A DNA stretch of 5,791 nucleotides, from contig JADYYU010000287.1 in NCBI GenBank assembly GCA_020853515.1, positions 1 through 5,791 on the forward strand, given 5' to 3'. Source of the DNA: Chitinophagaceae bacterium (GTDB taxonomy: Bacteria > Bacteroidota > Bacteroidia > Chitinophagales > Chitinophagaceae). The notes beneath the pieces were generated by a model. That model searched no databases and was not told the origin of the DNA. It saw nothing but the letters and a program-made list of their open reading frames with translations. The translations under genes were made by a program, and so were the position numbers. Of the stretch, positions 5,362 to 5,791 are shown piece by piece; within the stretch, counting starts at the first letter, position 1; each line of letters begins with the position of its first letter.

Positions 5362-5500
5362 TACTATTTACAACTATTAAAATGAATCGCATAAGGTTAT
5401 TCCGCAAAATTTAGATCCTCTGATTTTCGTTACCGGCATACATCCATTTACCCTCTCAACCTGATGATAAAGCTGCTAAAATGTACACTTCGTGTAAAAG
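5362..5500. other. Intergenic stretch without recognisable gene
   Basis: Together with the flanking short ORF and hairpin this belongs to a 467-nt region (5113-5579) lacking a confident gene. I see no coding sequence here on either strand. One small inverted repeat, TACAC (5484-5488) and GTGTA (5492-5496) around a 3-nt loop, lies just beyond the terminator hairpin on the minus strand. Confidence 0.4.
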
Positions 5501-5529
5501 CAGAAGCTGCCTGTAATAGGCAGCTTCTG
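5501..5529 (-). terminator. Hairpin terminator of the T9SS-cargo gene
   Basis: CAGAAGCTGCC (5501-5511) and GGCAGCTTCTG (5519-5529) form a perfect 11-bp stem around a 7-nt loop, extendable by a G-U and an A-U pair. It lies about 50 nt past the stop of the minus-strand gene ending at 5580. Read on the minus strand it is followed by C then TTTT, a short T tract, so efficiency is uncertain although the stem is strong. No plus-strand gene that clearly needs it precedes it. Confidence 0.65.
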
Positions 5530-5579
5530 TTGATATTATTAATGCAGTCATTTAATTAAGCCTGCAAGCTTTAGTGGTC

Positions 5580-5791
5580 TTAGCGGATGAGGGTCACATT
5601 ACCCTGTTTAGAGAACCGTTTACCCGTCTGACTCACTGCTTCTACTACATATACGTAAGCTCCCATTGGCTGAGGTTTGCCTTTGTATTGACCATTCCAG
5701 CCCTTGCTGATGTCAGTTGTGCTGAATACCTCTTCACCCCAGCGGTTGAAGATCTTAAATGAATTCAGTGACACGATACCCCGAACCATGA
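5580..5791 (-). CDS. T9SS type B (gliding-motility-associated) sorting domain protein, C-terminal fragment
   Basis: This is the last 70 or so codons of a gene entering from the right edge; the frame stays open there. The sequence is the second half of the gliding motility-associated C-terminal (CHU_C, T9SS type B) domain: LNSFKIFNRWGEEVF, then a GWNGQYKGKPQPMGAYVYVV segment, then GKRFSKQGNVTLIR followed by TAA. FKIFNRWG, GKPQPMGTY-like and GxVTLIR are the family's hallmark positions. In Bacteroidota this domain directs large exported proteins through the type IX secretion system to the cell surface or medium, often with adhesin-like repeats upstream. The nature of this protein's passenger region cannot be seen here. 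A Met codon at 5789 is internal and not the true start. A strong hairpin follows the gene. Confidence 0.92.
   Translation of the reverse strand, partial: MVRGIVSLNSFKIFNRWGEEVFSTTDISKGWNGQYKGKPQPMGAYVYVVEAVSQTGKRFSKQGNVTLIR

Noticed and set aside
5574..5762. 62-codon plus-strand ORF at the right edge
   Set aside because: The opposite strand encodes a clear T9SS type B sorting domain over the same bases.
1..5791. CRISPR array, tRNA, rRNA, insertion sequence or defence system
   Set aside because: I found no regularly spaced repeats, no cloverleaf-like segment, no transposase motifs or terminal repeats, and no defence-family proteins.

Overview
The window reads as ordinary chromosomal DNA from a member of the Bacteroidota, probably an environmental lineage that has an ISC-type ferredoxin. 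Three things point there. Several intergenic regions carry the Bacteroidota promoter signature (TTG, about 20 nt, TAnnTTTG). The right edge encodes a type IX secretion (type B, gliding-motility-associated) sorting domain, which is specific to this phylum. The lipoprotein, 2TM-domain and OmpH-like proteins also have Bacteroidota-style sequences. No mobile element, tRNA, rRNA or CRISPR array was seen.

Layout, left to right. Positions 1-239 (minus) hold the N-terminal part of a transketolase C-terminal-subunit protein, cut by the window edge. After a divergent intergenic region, a plus-strand pair encodes an ISC-type [2Fe-2S] ferredoxin (fdx, 503-838) and IscX (899-1135). Next on the plus strand is an NtrC-like response regulator with receiver and AAA+ domains but no DNA-binding domain (1270-2436), followed after 15 nt by a small DUF721/DciA-like protein (2452-2733). 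The DUF721 gene meets the minus-strand tpiA gene tail to tail, and their stop codons overlap. Still on the minus strand, tpiA (2730-3500) lies 18 nt downstream of an OmpH/Skp-like gene (3519-4145), probably as one transcript from a good promoter at 4169-4201. Then come an EGF-like-domain lipoprotein (4238-4789), a strong intrinsic terminator (4801-4838), and a 2TM-domain membrane protein (4858-5112) with its own promoter. The stretch 5113-5579 has no confident gene. It holds a 57-codon plus-strand ORF that looks like a lipoprotein start, and a strong hairpin that probably ends the last gene. At the right edge (5580-5791, minus) is the C-terminus of a T9SS-secreted protein.

Functionally these are mostly housekeeping genes: pentose-phosphate and glycolytic enzymes, Fe-S cluster assembly and envelope maintenance, plus one unusual orphan regulator. 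I see no clear new multi-gene system. The points most worth a second look are the sigma54-activator-like regulator with an altered GAFTGA loop and no HTH, predicted leaderless transcription of the transketolase gene, the promoter-like signal buried in a terminator, and the short lipoprotein-like ORF.
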